Source: Metabacillus mangrovi
GTDB taxonomy: Bacteria > Bacillota > Bacilli > Bacillales > Bacillaceae
Length of the DNA: 64,000 nucleotides
Reading direction: 5' to 3'
Assembly: GCF_009711125.1 (NCBI RefSeq)
Contig: NZ_WMIB01000001.1
Coordinates: forward strand, 1-64,000
The notes beneath the pieces are model-generated. The model was given only the letters and a program-made list of their open reading frames with translations, did not search any database and had not been told where the DNA came from. A program made the position numbers and the translations under genes. Of the stretch, positions 8,234 to 17,117 are shown one piece after another (position 1 is the first letter of the stretch; every line of letters begins with the position of its first letter).

Positions 8234-9763
8234 ATGGAATATGTAATTGAGATGCTCGGAATCCGTAAAGAGTTTCCGGGAATTGTTGCTAATAATAATA
8301 TTACCCTCCAGGTTGAAAGAGGCGAAATCCATGCTCTGCTCGGTGAGAACGGAGCCGGGAAATCAACTTTGATGAACGTTCTATTCGGCCTTTACCAGCC
8401 GGAGCGGGGAGAAATCCGCGTAAAAGGAAAAAAAGCAGAAATTACAAATCCGAACATTGCGAATGAGCTCGGAATAGGAATGGTACACCAGCATTTCATG
8501 CTTGTCAACAACTTTACCGTTACAGAAAATATTATTCTCGGAAATGAGCCTTCCAGAATGGGGAAAACCGATCTCAGGCAGGCCGAAAAACAGGTTCGGG
8601 AAATCTCGGAAAAATACGGGCTTGCCGTTGATCCTTCTGCTAAAATTGCGGATATTTCCGTAGGGATGCAGCAGCGGGTGGAAATACTGAAGACCCTTTA
8701 CCGGGGTGCAGAAATCCTCATTTTTGATGAACCGACAGCGGTCCTTACCCCTCAGGAAATCAAAGAGCTTACAGCAATAATGAAAGCTTTGATTAGTGAA
8801 GGAAAGTCCATCATTCTCATCACTCATAAACTGAAGGAAATCATGGAAGTATGCCATAAAGTGACGGTGATCAGAAAGGGAGAGGGAATCGGGACACTGA
8901 ATGTTTCAGAGACCAATCCAAATGAGCTTGCTTCCCTGATGGTAGGCCGTGAGGTGCTGTTTACAACGGAAAAAACGCCTGCTTCTCCAAAGGAAACGGT
9001 TTTGGAGATCAAGGAACTGACAGTCAAGGATTCTCGCCAGGTGACGGCCGTTGATGCTCTCTCGCTCGAAGTCAGAGCTGGAGAAATACTCGGCATAGCC
9101 GGTGTGGACGGGAACGGGCAGTCTGAATTGATCGAAGCGATCACCGGCCTGCGGAAACTCGATTCCGGATCGATTTTAGTGAACGGGAAAAACATTTCGA
9201 GGATGAGCCCGAGGAAGGTGGCTGAATCCGGAGTCGGCCATATCCCGCAGGACCGGCATAAGCATGGATTGGTCCTCGATTTTGCCATCGGGGAGAATAT
9301 GGTCCTGCAAACCTATTATCAAAAGCCATACTCAAAAGCCGGCATTCTGCAGTTTAAGGAAATTTATAAAAAAGCGGAACAGCTGATCAGAGAATATGAC
9401 GTCAGAACGCCAACTTCTACCACCCCTGCCAGAGCCCTTTCCGGAGGAAACCAGCAAAAAGCGATCATTGGCCGTGAAGTGGACAGGGATCCGGATCTGC
9501 TTATTGCCGCGCAGCCGACAAGGGGGCTGGATGTAGGGGCGATTGAATTTATCCATAGAAGGCTGATCGAGCAGCGTGACAAAGGAAAAGCCATTCTTCT
9601 GCTGTCGTTTGAGCTGGATGAGATCTTGAATGTCAGTGACCGGATCGCTGTCATTTATGAAGGCAAAATCATTGCTGTTGTGAGGCCGGAGGAAACAACG
9701 GAACAGGAGCTTGGACTCTTAATGGCCGGAAGCAGGCAGAAGAAAGAAGGGACGGCAACATGA
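8234..9763 (+). CDS. nupO: Nucleoside ABC importer, tandem ATPase (NupO-like)
   Basis: A 509-residue protein with two fused ABC ATPase domains, the type that powers BMP/ribose-class importers. Domain 1 has Walker A GENGAGKS (37-44), a signature SVGMQQR and Walker B LIFDEP. Domain 2 starts near residue 260; its Walker A is GVDGNGQS (290-297), which lacks the lysine, and its signature is LSGGNQQK. The loss of that lysine is usual in the second half of this class. AAAAGGAGTG precedes ATG 8234. The stop overlaps the nupP start by four bases. Confidence 0.93.
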   Translation: MEYVIEMLGIRKEFPGIVANNNITLQVERGEIHALLGENGAGKSTLMNVLFGLYQPERGEIRVKGKKAEITNPNIANELGIGMVHQHFMLVNNFTVTENIILGNEPSRMGKTDLRQAEKQVREISEKYGLAVDPSAKIADISVGMQQRVEILKTLYRGAEILIFDEPTAVLTPQEIKELTAIMKALISEGKSIILITHKLKEIMEVCHKVTVIRKGEGIGTLNVSETNPNELASLMVGREVLFTTEKTPASPKETVLEIKELTVKDSRQVTAVDALSLEVRAGEILGIAGVDGNGQSELIEAITGLRKLDSGSILVNGKNISRMSPRKVAESGVGHIPQDRHKHGLVLDFAIGENMVLQTYYQKPYSKAGILQFKEIYKKAEQLIREYDVRTPTSTTPARALSGGNQQKAIIGREVDRDPDLLIAAQPTRGLDVGAIEFIHRRLIEQRDKGKAILLLSFELDEILNVSDRIAVIYEGKIIAVVRPEETTEQELGLLMAGSRQKKEGTAT

Positions 9764-10809
9764 AGGCTATCACGCGCTATATGAATTTATTAATCCCGGT
9801 AATCGCTGTTCTGCTCGGGCTGCTTATCGGAGCCATCGTTATGCTGGCCGCAGGCTATGACCCGGTTGCCGGTTACGGGGCTTTATGGAACGGAATTTTT
9901 GCAGACCCTTTTAATATCGGGGAGACCATCAGGCTGATGACACCGTATATTTTGACCGGTCTTGCCGTAGCGTTCGCTTTTAAAACAGGTTTGTTCAATA
10001 TCGGAGTGGAGGGACAGGTTCTTGTAGGCTGGCTTGCTTCCGTATGGGTCGGTATTGCTTTTGATCTGCCAAAAATCATTCACCTGCCGCTTGCGATTCT
10101 GGCGGCGGCATTGGCAGGGGCGCTGTGGGGATTCATTCCGGGACTTTTAAAAGCACGCTTCCGGGTTCACGAGGTCATCGTGACGATCATGATGAACTAC
10201 ATTGCTCTTTACATGACGAATGCCATCATTCAATCCGTATTAACAAAGGGCAGTGATACAACCGAGGATATTAAGGCAAGTGCAAGCCTTAAGTCTGAAA
10301 CGTTTGAAGGGCTTACGAATTTTTCTACAATGCATTACGGCATTTTCATATCGCTTATCGCTGCTTTTATCATGTGGTTCCTGCTTGAAAGAACGGCTAA
10401 AGGCTATGAGCTGAGAGCTGTAGGATTCAATCAGGATGCAGCTCATTATGCCGGGATGAGTGTAAACAAAAGCATCATTTTATCGATGGTGATTTCCGGT
10501 GCCTTTGCGGGAGCTGCCGGAGCAATGGAAGGTCTCGGAACGTTCCAGTTTGCTTCTGTAAAAAGCGGGTTTACGGGAATCGGGTTTGATGGAATTGCTG
10601 TAGCCCTGCTTGGCGGAAATGCGGCGATCGGCATTATTCTGTCTGCGTTTTTATTCGCCGGTTTGAAAATCGGTGCTTTGAATATGCCTTTTGAAGCCAA
10701 CGTGCCAAATGAGCTTGTAGAGATTGTCATTGCCTTGATTATATTCTTTGTGGCTTCCAGCTACTTTATCCGCTGGCTGCTGCTCCGCTTTAAGAAGGGG
10801 GAGAAATAA
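9760..10809 (+). CDS. nupP: Nucleoside ABC importer permease 1 (NupP-like)
   Basis: A 349-residue integral membrane protein of the branched-chain amino acid/ribose/nucleoside permease family (BPD_transp_2), with about nine hydrophobic helices spread over the chain. The cytoplasmic-loop motif around ELRAVGFNQDAAHYAGM that contacts the ATPase is present. It overlaps nupO by ATGA and is followed directly by nupQ, so the three are translated together. Substrate assignment as nucleoside rests on the BMP binding protein of the operon. Confidence 0.92.
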   Translation: MKAITRYMNLLIPVIAVLLGLLIGAIVMLAAGYDPVAGYGALWNGIFADPFNIGETIRLMTPYILTGLAVAFAFKTGLFNIGVEGQVLVGWLASVWVGIAFDLPKIIHLPLAILAAALAGALWGFIPGLLKARFRVHEVIVTIMMNYIALYMTNAIIQSVLTKGSDTTEDIKASASLKSETFEGLTNFSTMHYGIFISLIAAFIMWFLLERTAKGYELRAVGFNQDAAHYAGMSVNKSIILSMVISGAFAGAAGAMEGLGTFQFASVKSGFTGIGFDGIAVALLGGNAAIGIILSAFLFAGLKIGALNMPFEANVPNELVEIVIALIIFFVASSYFIRWLLLRFKKGEK

Positions 10810-11769
10810 ATGACTTTACTTCAGGCTTTGCAGATCATCATTCCAGCCGCGTTATTTGTGGCAGCTCCTCTGATTTTAACAGCACTTGGCGGGGTATTCA
10901 GCGAAAAATCAGGCGTAGTAAACATCGGACTTGAAGGACTTATGGTGGTAGGTGCCTTCACCGGCATCGTTTTCAACTTGACGTTTGCAGAAGTGTTCGG
11001 GGCGATGACACCTTGGCTCGCGATCGTTGCGGCGATGGCTGCCGGCGCTCTGTTTTCCACTCTTCATGCCGTGGCCTCGATCAGCTTTCGCGCAGATCAG
11101 GTCGTCAGCGGTGTAGCGATTAACTTTCTTGCTCTCGGATTAACGCTTTTCCTCGTGAAAATCATGTATGATAAAGGGCAGACAGACAGGATCGAACAAA
11201 GCTTTGATATTATCGACATCCCGATCCTCAGCCAGATTCCGGTGATTGGACCGCTCTTTTTCAGCAATGGCTATATCACTTCCTATCTTGCGATCCTTTT
11301 ATCCGTAGCGGTTTGGTACGTGATTTACAAGACCCCGTTCGGCCTTCGCTTGAGAGCGGTCGGAGAACATCCGCTGGCTGCCGATACAATGGGGATCAAT
11401 GTGACGAGAATGCGCTATATCGGGGTTATTCTTTCCGGTGCGTTTGCGGGGATCGGCGGATCGATCTATGCCACAATTATTTCAAGGGACTTCAGCCACG
11501 CTACCATAAGCGGTCAGGGATTTATGGCCCTCGCAGCGATGATTTTCGGCAAGTGGCACCCGCTTGGTGCAATGGGGGCAGCTTTATTTTTCGGGCTCGC
11601 ACAGGGAATCAGCATCGTGGGCGGATCCATTCCATTCTTAAAAGACATTCCGGAAGTATATCTTTTGATCCTGCCATATGTCTTGACTATTTTTGCTCTT
11701 GCCGGTTTCATTGGCAGAGCGGATGCTCCAAAAGCACTCGGTACATCTTATATTAAGGGAAAACGGTAA
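10810..11769 (+). CDS. nupQ: Nucleoside ABC importer permease 2 (NupQ-like)
   Basis: A 319-residue second permease of the same family, pairing with NupP as a heterodimer. It carries the matching loop LRAVGEHPLAADTMGINV. The ATG at 10810 follows the nupP stop without a gap; AAGGGGGAG at 10795-10803 inside the end of nupP is the ribosome site. A strong terminator follows at once, so this is the last gene of the operon. Confidence 0.92.
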   Translation: MTLLQALQIIIPAALFVAAPLILTALGGVFSEKSGVVNIGLEGLMVVGAFTGIVFNLTFAEVFGAMTPWLAIVAAMAAGALFSTLHAVASISFRADQVVSGVAINFLALGLTLFLVKIMYDKGQTDRIEQSFDIIDIPILSQIPVIGPLFFSNGYITSYLAILLSVAVWYVIYKTPFGLRLRAVGEHPLAADTMGINVTRMRYIGVILSGAFAGIGGSIYATIISRDFSHATISGQGFMALAAMIFGKWHPLGAMGAALFFGLAQGISIVGGSIPFLKDIPEVYLLILPYVLTIFALAGFIGRADAPKALGTSYIKGKR

Positions 11770-11794
11770 AAGCTGCTTCGGCAGCTTTTTTATT
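11768..11794 (+). terminator. Terminator after nupQ
   Basis: Stem AAAAGCTGC/GCAGCTTTT with the stable TTCG tetraloop and a T run. Confidence 0.9.
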
Positions 11795-11879
11795 TTTGCT
11801 GATGGTAATTCCTGTCTGAATAATTTAAATCGGGTAACGGAACAATGACGTTATCGACTTAAAAGAGCAGGGTGAAGAA

Positions 11880-13100
11880 ATGGCAGATACGAACAAGTTA
11901 AACTTACTAGCGTTATCATCAGTACCTCTCGTTATGACATTGGGCAACTCCATGCTGATACCCGTTCTGCCTGCTATTGAAAAAGAGCTGGGGATTTCGT
12001 CATTCCAGGTCTCGCTTATCATTACGGTTTATTCCATCGTAGCCATCCTTCTCATTCCAATCGCAGGTTATTTATCAGATAAAATCGGCAGAAAAGCTGT
12101 CATTGTTCCGTGTCTCCTGATTGCAGGTGCCGGCGGGGCACTGTCAGCGTGGGCTTCTGTCAATGCCGGCAACGCCTTTATGTGGATTATTGCTGGAAGG
12201 ATCCTGCAGGGGATCGGTTCTGCAGGCGCGGCTCCTGTCGTGATCCCGCTGATAGGAGATTTATTTGAGGATGATGAACAAATCAGTTCAGGACTTGGAT
12301 TGATTGAAACTGCGAACACCGCGGGAAAGGTGCTCAGTCCGATTATCGGTGCGGTACTCGCAAGCTTTGTCTGGTACTTGCCCTTTTGGTTTATTCCGTT
12401 CTTCAGTCTGGCGGGGGTACTGCTTGTTTTCTTTTTGGTTAAAGTGCCCAAAAAGAAGAAAGAACCGCAGTCATTTAAAGAGTTCCTGCATTGTGTTAAA
12501 GGCATTTTTCAAAAAAGCGGAAGATGGCTTTACGCTATTTTTGCAATTGGCGGTCTGATCATGCTGATTTTATTTGGGGTGCTGTTTTACCTCTCTGATA
12601 CATTGGAGAAGAAATATGGGATTGACGGGATCGCTAAAGGATTTGTGCTCGCTGTACCGCTGCTGGCCCTGTCGATCTCTTCCTTCATCGCCGGCAAAAA
12701 AATCGGCAACAGCAAGCATTTGATGAAAATGCTGATTGTCATTGGAATGGCCCTGCTTGCACTATCCTTTGCTGCGATTCGCGTGCAGCACTCTCTTGCT
12801 TTTCTGATTGTTTTTCTGGTGATCGGGGGAATCGGGATCGGGATCGCTCTTCCTTCACTGGATGCTCTGATAACGGAAGGCATCGAACAGGAGCACAGAG
12901 GGACGATCACTTCCTTTTACAGCTCGATGCGGTTTATCGGCGTAGCGGCCGGACCGCCGCTCTATGCCGCCCTCATGGGAATCTCAGAGCATTGGATCTA
13001 CTATGTGTCAGTGGGCTTCAGCCTTCTCGCTCTTCTCATCGTTCTCTTGTTTATTAAACCGGAGGATAAAGAGCAGGCTGCGAAATTAAAAACGACATAA
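11880..13100 (+). CDS. MFS efflux transporter (YmfD position)
   Basis: A 406-residue major facilitator with twelve predicted helices. The loop 2-3 motif GYLSDKIGRKAVIV and the motif GRILQGIGSAGAAPV in helix 5 mark the drug:H+ antiporter branch. In B. subtilis ymfD at this place encodes the bacillibactin exporter; this protein could be its counterpart, but no siderophore genes are in the window, so the substrate stays open. Ribosome site AGGGTGAAG precedes ATG 11880. It is a single-gene unit between two terminators. Confidence 0.85.
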   Translation: MADTNKLNLLALSSVPLVMTLGNSMLIPVLPAIEKELGISSFQVSLIITVYSIVAILLIPIAGYLSDKIGRKAVIVPCLLIAGAGGALSAWASVNAGNAFMWIIAGRILQGIGSAGAAPVVIPLIGDLFEDDEQISSGLGLIETANTAGKVLSPIIGAVLASFVWYLPFWFIPFFSLAGVLLVFFLVKVPKKKKEPQSFKEFLHCVKGIFQKSGRWLYAIFAIGGLIMLILFGVLFYLSDTLEKKYGIDGIAKGFVLAVPLLALSISSFIAGKKIGNSKHLMKMLIVIGMALLALSFAAIRVQHSLAFLIVFLVIGGIGIGIALPSLDALITEGIEQEHRGTITSFYSSMRFIGVAAGPPLYAALMGISEHWIYYVSVGFSLLALLIVLLFIKPEDKEQAAKLKTT

Positions 13101-13113
13101 ACATCCCGGTTGG

Positions 13114-13153
13114 GCCCGAACATGCTGCACGCTTGCATGTTCGGGCTTTTTTT
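13114..13153 (+). terminator. Terminator after the MFS gene
   Basis: A perfect 12-bp stem (GCCCGAACATGC, 13114-13125, with 13134-13145), an 8-base loop and a T run. Confidence 0.9.
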
Positions 13154-13262
13154 ATTCCATCAGACTGGTCTGCGCTTGAGCTTTGCAGCACGGAGAACCA
13201 TACGCCTGCGGTTCGCGGTGATCGCAAGGGGAATCGGATGATCCATTGCTGCGTAAAAATGG

Positions 13263-13292
13263 TTGACAGACAGATCTGTCCGCGTGTTTAAT
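13263..13292 (+). promoter_or_regulatory. Promoter with palindromic operator for the MarR/MMPL operon
   Basis: TTGACA (13263-13268), an 18-bp spacer and TTTAAT (13287-13292). The spacer begins with the perfect 12-bp palindrome GACAGATCTGTC (13269-13280), so a bound dimer would block RNA polymerase. This is the usual layout for MarR-type autorepression. Confidence 0.65.
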
Positions 13293-13327
13293 AGTTTATG
13301 TAGTGAATGGTTAATGAGGTGAACTAA

Positions 13328-13801
13328 TTGGATGGGGAAAAATTGAAAGCATTTATACATAGATATGAGGAGGTCTATTTTTTTTCTGCTAAACGGGTCA
13401 CGGCTCTGGTGACCGAGAAAGTACTCGAGGATATTACCATCGAGCAGTATCAGATTCTCAGGTACATAACCATGTACCCGAACTGCCAGGCCGTTATGCT
13501 GGCCGATTTGTGCGGGGTTAATAAAAGCGCGATCTCTGCAATGGTTGAAAGGCTCGTTCAAAAAGGATTCGTTGAACGGGTCCGTGATGAAAAAGACAGA
13601 AGAAATGTTTTTCTTGTCAGTACAAATAAAGGCAGAGATGTTTATGAAAAAGGGGAACAGCAGATTCAGAAATTTGTCGCAGATTACCTAACTGAGCTGA
13701 CCGAAGCGGAGATTGATGGGTTTTTATCAGTGTTTGAAAAAATTTATGCCAGCATGGCTGAGAAAGAACGGGGTATGAAACATGATGAAAGGGATTATTA
13801 A
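13328..13801 (+). CDS. MarR-family repressor (YdgG-like)
   Basis: A 157-residue MarR regulator. The winged helix spans about residues 40-105, with the recognition region NKSAISAMVERLVQKGFVER and the wing DEKDRRNVFLVS. The start is TTG 13328, five bases after GAGGTGA. It overlaps the next gene by 20 bases. A MarR gene joined to an MMPL transporter matches the B. subtilis pair ydgG-ydgH, located elsewhere in that genome. It probably represses both genes through the palindrome in its promoter; the inducer is unknown. Confidence 0.88.
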   Translation: MDGEKLKAFIHRYEEVYFFSAKRVTALVTEKVLEDITIEQYQILRYITMYPNCQAVMLADLCGVNKSAISAMVERLVQKGFVERVRDEKDRRNVFLVSTNKGRDVYEKGEQQIQKFVADYLTELTEAEIDGFLSVFEKIYASMAEKERGMKHDERDY

Positions 13802-16800
13802 GGCAAGATGGGTGCTGCTTGCAGCCTGGCTTGCTGCTGCGGTTATTCTGACGATTACCGCACCGAACATGGGAAATCTGGTAGCGGAAAAGGGGCAGAT
13901 CTCCGTCCCTGACGGCTATTCATCATCTGTGGCAGGGGACCTGCTTGATGAGCAATCCTCTGAAACCGGATCTTCTCTGGCACTTGTTTTTCACAATGAG
14001 AAAAAGCTGACCTTGGATGAAAAATCAGAAATCCAAAAAGCCGCCGACCTTCTTGACAGCAAAAAGAGTGACCTCGGCATTGCATCAGTGACAACCCATT
14101 TCGATAATGAAGAGCTGGAAAAGCAAATGGTTTCTGGTGATGGGAAAACCATCCTTATAGCACTTTCGCTGGAAGAAGGCGGAAAGTCCGCTGCGGATAA
14201 AGCGGAAGATATCAAGAGAGAGCTTAAGACTTACAGTGTCGAGCATTACATGACCGGCAGCGAGCTTATCGATCAGGATGTTGTGGACAGTTCACAGGAG
14301 GGCCTCAAAAAGACGGAATACATTACTGTCGCCTTTATTTTAATTGTTCTTGTTCTCGTGTTCCGTTCGCTTGTCGCACCTGTCATACCGCTCATTACGG
14401 TTGGAGTGGCCTATATGGTCAGTCAGTCGGCTGTTGCCTATTTTGTAGAATATTTTAATTTTCCGCTCTCCACCTTTACACAGATTTTTATGGTGGCGGT
14501 GATGTTTGGAATCGGAACAGATTACTGTATCCTCCTCCTCAGCCGGTTTAAAGAGGAACTTGGAAATGGTTCAGAAAAAACGGAAGCGGTTATCAAAACG
14601 TTCAAAACAGCTGGAAGAACAGTGATATACAGCGGACTCGCAGTGTTCGCCGGGTTTGCTTCCATCGCTTTTGCAGAATTCAAGCTTTACCAGTCTGCGG
14701 TAGCGGTGGCAGTCGGAATTGCGTTTCTCATCCTCGCTTTGGTCACAATCGTGCCATTCTTTATGATGGTTCTCGGCAGCAGACTCTTCTGGCCGCTGAA
14801 AGGAAACATCGAGCATTCTGAAAGCCGTTCATGGGAATGGGCGGGGCGCTTTTCCTTCAAAAGGCCTTTGGTTGCGCTGCTGATCATTGCTGCAATGATT
14901 GCTCCCGCCCTTGTCCAGTACGATGGGAGTCTCTCCTTCAACTCACTTGATGAAATCGGGGATCAATATGAATCTGTAAAGGCGTTCAATATCATTTCAG
15001 ACAGCTTTGGACCCGGAGAATCCCTTCCGGCAACGATTGTAATCAAAGATGATCAGGCTCTGAACAACAAAGAAAGCCTGGCTGTCATCGAAAAAATCAG
15101 TAAAGACCTTAATCAGATTGAAGATGTCGATAAAGTAAGAAGTGCCACAAGGCCCTTGGGGGATGAACTGGAAGACCTTGAGGTAGCCAGTCAGGCTGAG
15201 GAACTCGAGAAAGGCCTGAGTGAGGGGAACAAAGGTCTTCAGGAAATCGGGGATGGCCTCAATGATGCAGCAGAGCAGCTTTCAGGGTCCGAACCTCAGC
15301 TGAAAGAGGCGACTGCGGGGATTGACCAGCTTATCAGCGGCTCCAATGAATTAAAAAACGGAGTCAATTCTGTAGAAACAGCTTTAAAGGAAATCGAGAA
15401 CGGCATGAACCAGGGTACAGCCGGTGCCATGGAAATTAAAAAACAAGTGGATGCTGCCAGGACCAGCGTAGACCAGCTGACTAAAGGAAGCAGTGCCATT
15501 CTTACGGGTTACCAGCAGGCTGAGACGCAGCTGGGTGAACTATCAAAGGGTCTTGCAGCCGTCAATCAAGGTGTAAAAGATTCACAGGAAGCGATCTCAG
15601 GCTTAAAGACACCTCTAAACAGTCTGGCTGAAAACCCTGCTTATCCGGGACTTCAAAATGATCCTGACTTCCAAACCGTTTACGGGACCGTTCTTGGATT
15701 GGAGGAAGGCATTACAGCACTCAGTGAGGCGTCTGAAACTCTTTCGGGAGGCTTGAACGCAGCACTTCCGGGAATCACAAAGGCAAATGCCGGACTGAGT
15801 GAAGTGAATAAGGGACAGCAGGAATTCAGTAAAGGACTCGGACAGCTTTCTGCAGGACTGGGTGAGCTTTCCAAAGGGTTGGAAGCTGCATCAGGCGGCC
15901 AGAACAAAGTGATTTCCAGCCTGCCCGCCATTTCAGACGGAGCGGGAGAGCTTGCTGAAGGGCAGACCGCCCTTAAAGAGGGATTAAGTCCATTTTCCGA
16001 TCAGCTTGGGATCCTCACGAAAGGTCTTGATGACAGTGCTGAAGGTTTGAGCCAGGTATCAGGAGGTCTGAATGAGGCCAGCTCCTATCTTACAGGTCTG
16101 GCCAAGTCAAATACGGAAGGATTTTACCTGCCTGATGAGGTCCTTAAAAACGGCGAGTTTCAGCAGGTCTTTAACGAGTATATGTCCGAAGACAAAACGC
16201 TGACGACAATGGACATCATTCTGAAGGTAAATCCATATTCCAATGAAGCTCTTTCCAAAATGGACGAAGTCGAAGACTCTGTTAAACGGGCGGTAAAAGG
16301 AACGGAGCTTGAAAATGCCACTGTGGGAGTTTCCGGCGTTACAAGCACCTATGCCGACCTGAAGGAAATATCGGATTCGGATTACACCCGGACTGTACTT
16401 TTCATGATTGCTGCAATCCTCATCATACTCGCAGTATTGCTGAAATCGTTTGTGATGCCGGTGTATCTGGTCGGCTCGCTATTGATTACCTACTACTCAG
16501 CAAGTGCGATCTCAGAATGGATATTTACGGATCTGATGGGGTATGACGGCATAAACTGGGCCGTTCCTTTCTTCGGATTTGTCATATTGATGGCACTCGG
16601 CATCGATTATTCCATTTTCCTGATGGACCGGTTTAACGAATACAAGGACCTTGATGTCAAATCAGCCATGATTGCCGCCATGAAGAACATGGGTACCGTC
16701 ATCATATCCGCTGCCATCATTCTTGCGGGTACGTTTGCCGCGATGCTGCCGTCCGGCGTGCTCTCGCTTCTGCAGATTGCAACACTTGTGCTGACGGGAT

Positions 16801-16907
16801 TGATCCTCTACGCATTTGTGATCTTGCCGATTTTCGTACCTGTTATGGTTAAGGTATTTGATAAAGCAAACTGGTGGCCGTTCATGGGAAAACGGGATCA
16901 GTCATAA
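13782..16907 (+). CDS. MMPL/RND-superfamily transporter (YdgH-like)
   Basis: A 1041-residue membrane protein of the MMPL branch of the RND superfamily. One N-terminal helix is followed by an extracytoplasmic segment, five to six helices (about 175-370), a long second extracytoplasmic region (about 390-860) and a second helix cluster (about 865-1030). The family motif GIGTDYC in the first cluster is mirrored by ALGIDYS in the second; their Asp residues carry the proton relay. The second loop holds a run of short repeats of the type L..GL (about 465-770), predicted coiled coil, like YhgE/Pip proteins. Such transporters export lipids or toxic compounds; substrate unknown. Translation probably couples to the overlapping marR. 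Confidence 0.88.
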   Translation: MMKGIIKARWVLLAAWLAAAVILTITAPNMGNLVAEKGQISVPDGYSSSVAGDLLDEQSSETGSSLALVFHNEKKLTLDEKSEIQKAADLLDSKKSDLGIASVTTHFDNEELEKQMVSGDGKTILIALSLEEGGKSAADKAEDIKRELKTYSVEHYMTGSELIDQDVVDSSQEGLKKTEYITVAFILIVLVLVFRSLVAPVIPLITVGVAYMVSQSAVAYFVEYFNFPLSTFTQIFMVAVMFGIGTDYCILLLSRFKEELGNGSEKTEAVIKTFKTAGRTVIYSGLAVFAGFASIAFAEFKLYQSAVAVAVGIAFLILALVTIVPFFMMVLGSRLFWPLKGNIEHSESRSWEWAGRFSFKRPLVALLIIAAMIAPALVQYDGSLSFNSLDEIGDQYESVKAFNIISDSFGPGESLPATIVIKDDQALNNKESLAVIEKISKDLNQIEDVDKVRSATRPLGDELEDLEVASQAEELEKGLSEGNKGLQEIGDGLNDAAEQLSGSEPQLKEATAGIDQLISGSNELKNGVNSVETALKEIENGMNQGTAGAMEIKKQVDAARTSVDQLTKGSSAILTGYQQAETQLGELSKGLAAVNQGVKDSQEAISGLKTPLNSLAENPAYPGLQNDPDFQTVYGTVLGLEEGITALSEASETLSGGLNAALPGITKANAGLSEVNKGQQEFSKGLGQLSAGLGELSKGLEAASGGQNKVISSLPAISDGAGELAEGQTALKEGLSPFSDQLGILTKGLDDSAEGLSQVSGGLNEASSYLTGLAKSNTEGFYLPDEVLKNGEFQQVFNEYMSEDKTLTTMDIILKVNPYSNEALSKMDEVEDSVKRAVKGTELENATVGVSGVTSTYADLKEISDSDYTRTVLFMIAAILIILAVLLKSFVMPVYLVGSLLITYYSASAISEWIFTDLMGYDGINWAVPFFGFVILMALGIDYSIFLMDRFNEYKDLDVKSAMIAAMKNMGTVIISAAIILAGTFAAMLPSGVLSLLQIATLVLTGLILYAFVILPIFVPVMVKVFDKANWWPFMGKRDQS

Positions 16908-16914
16908 GAGGAAG

Positions 16915-16943
16915 ATACGCCGGATGAGATCCGGCGTATTTTG
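16915..16943 (+). terminator. Terminator after the MMPL gene
   Basis: A perfect 11-bp stem ATACGCCGGAT/ATCCGGCGTAT with a GAG loop and TTTT. Confidence 0.9.
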
Positions 16944-17036
16944 CATACAGTCAAGGAATAGGCTATAACATTGCGGGATGTTTTCAACCTGCCGCAATAA
17001 TAAAAGGTCTTCGTATTTCCTAAATGTTCCTCCAGT

Positions 17037-17045
17037 TGATATAAT
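17037..17045 (+). promoter_or_regulatory. Extended -10 promoter ahead of ymfF
   Basis: TGATATAAT (17037-17045) is a full extended -10 element. No good -35 is visible at 16-18 bp, as is common for extended -10 promoters. Confidence 0.5.
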
Positions 17046-17117
17046 TACTGTTACGGTTGATTACATCAATAAATGGCTACACTACAAAGGAAAATCCTGA
17101 ATCAGAGGAGTGAACGC

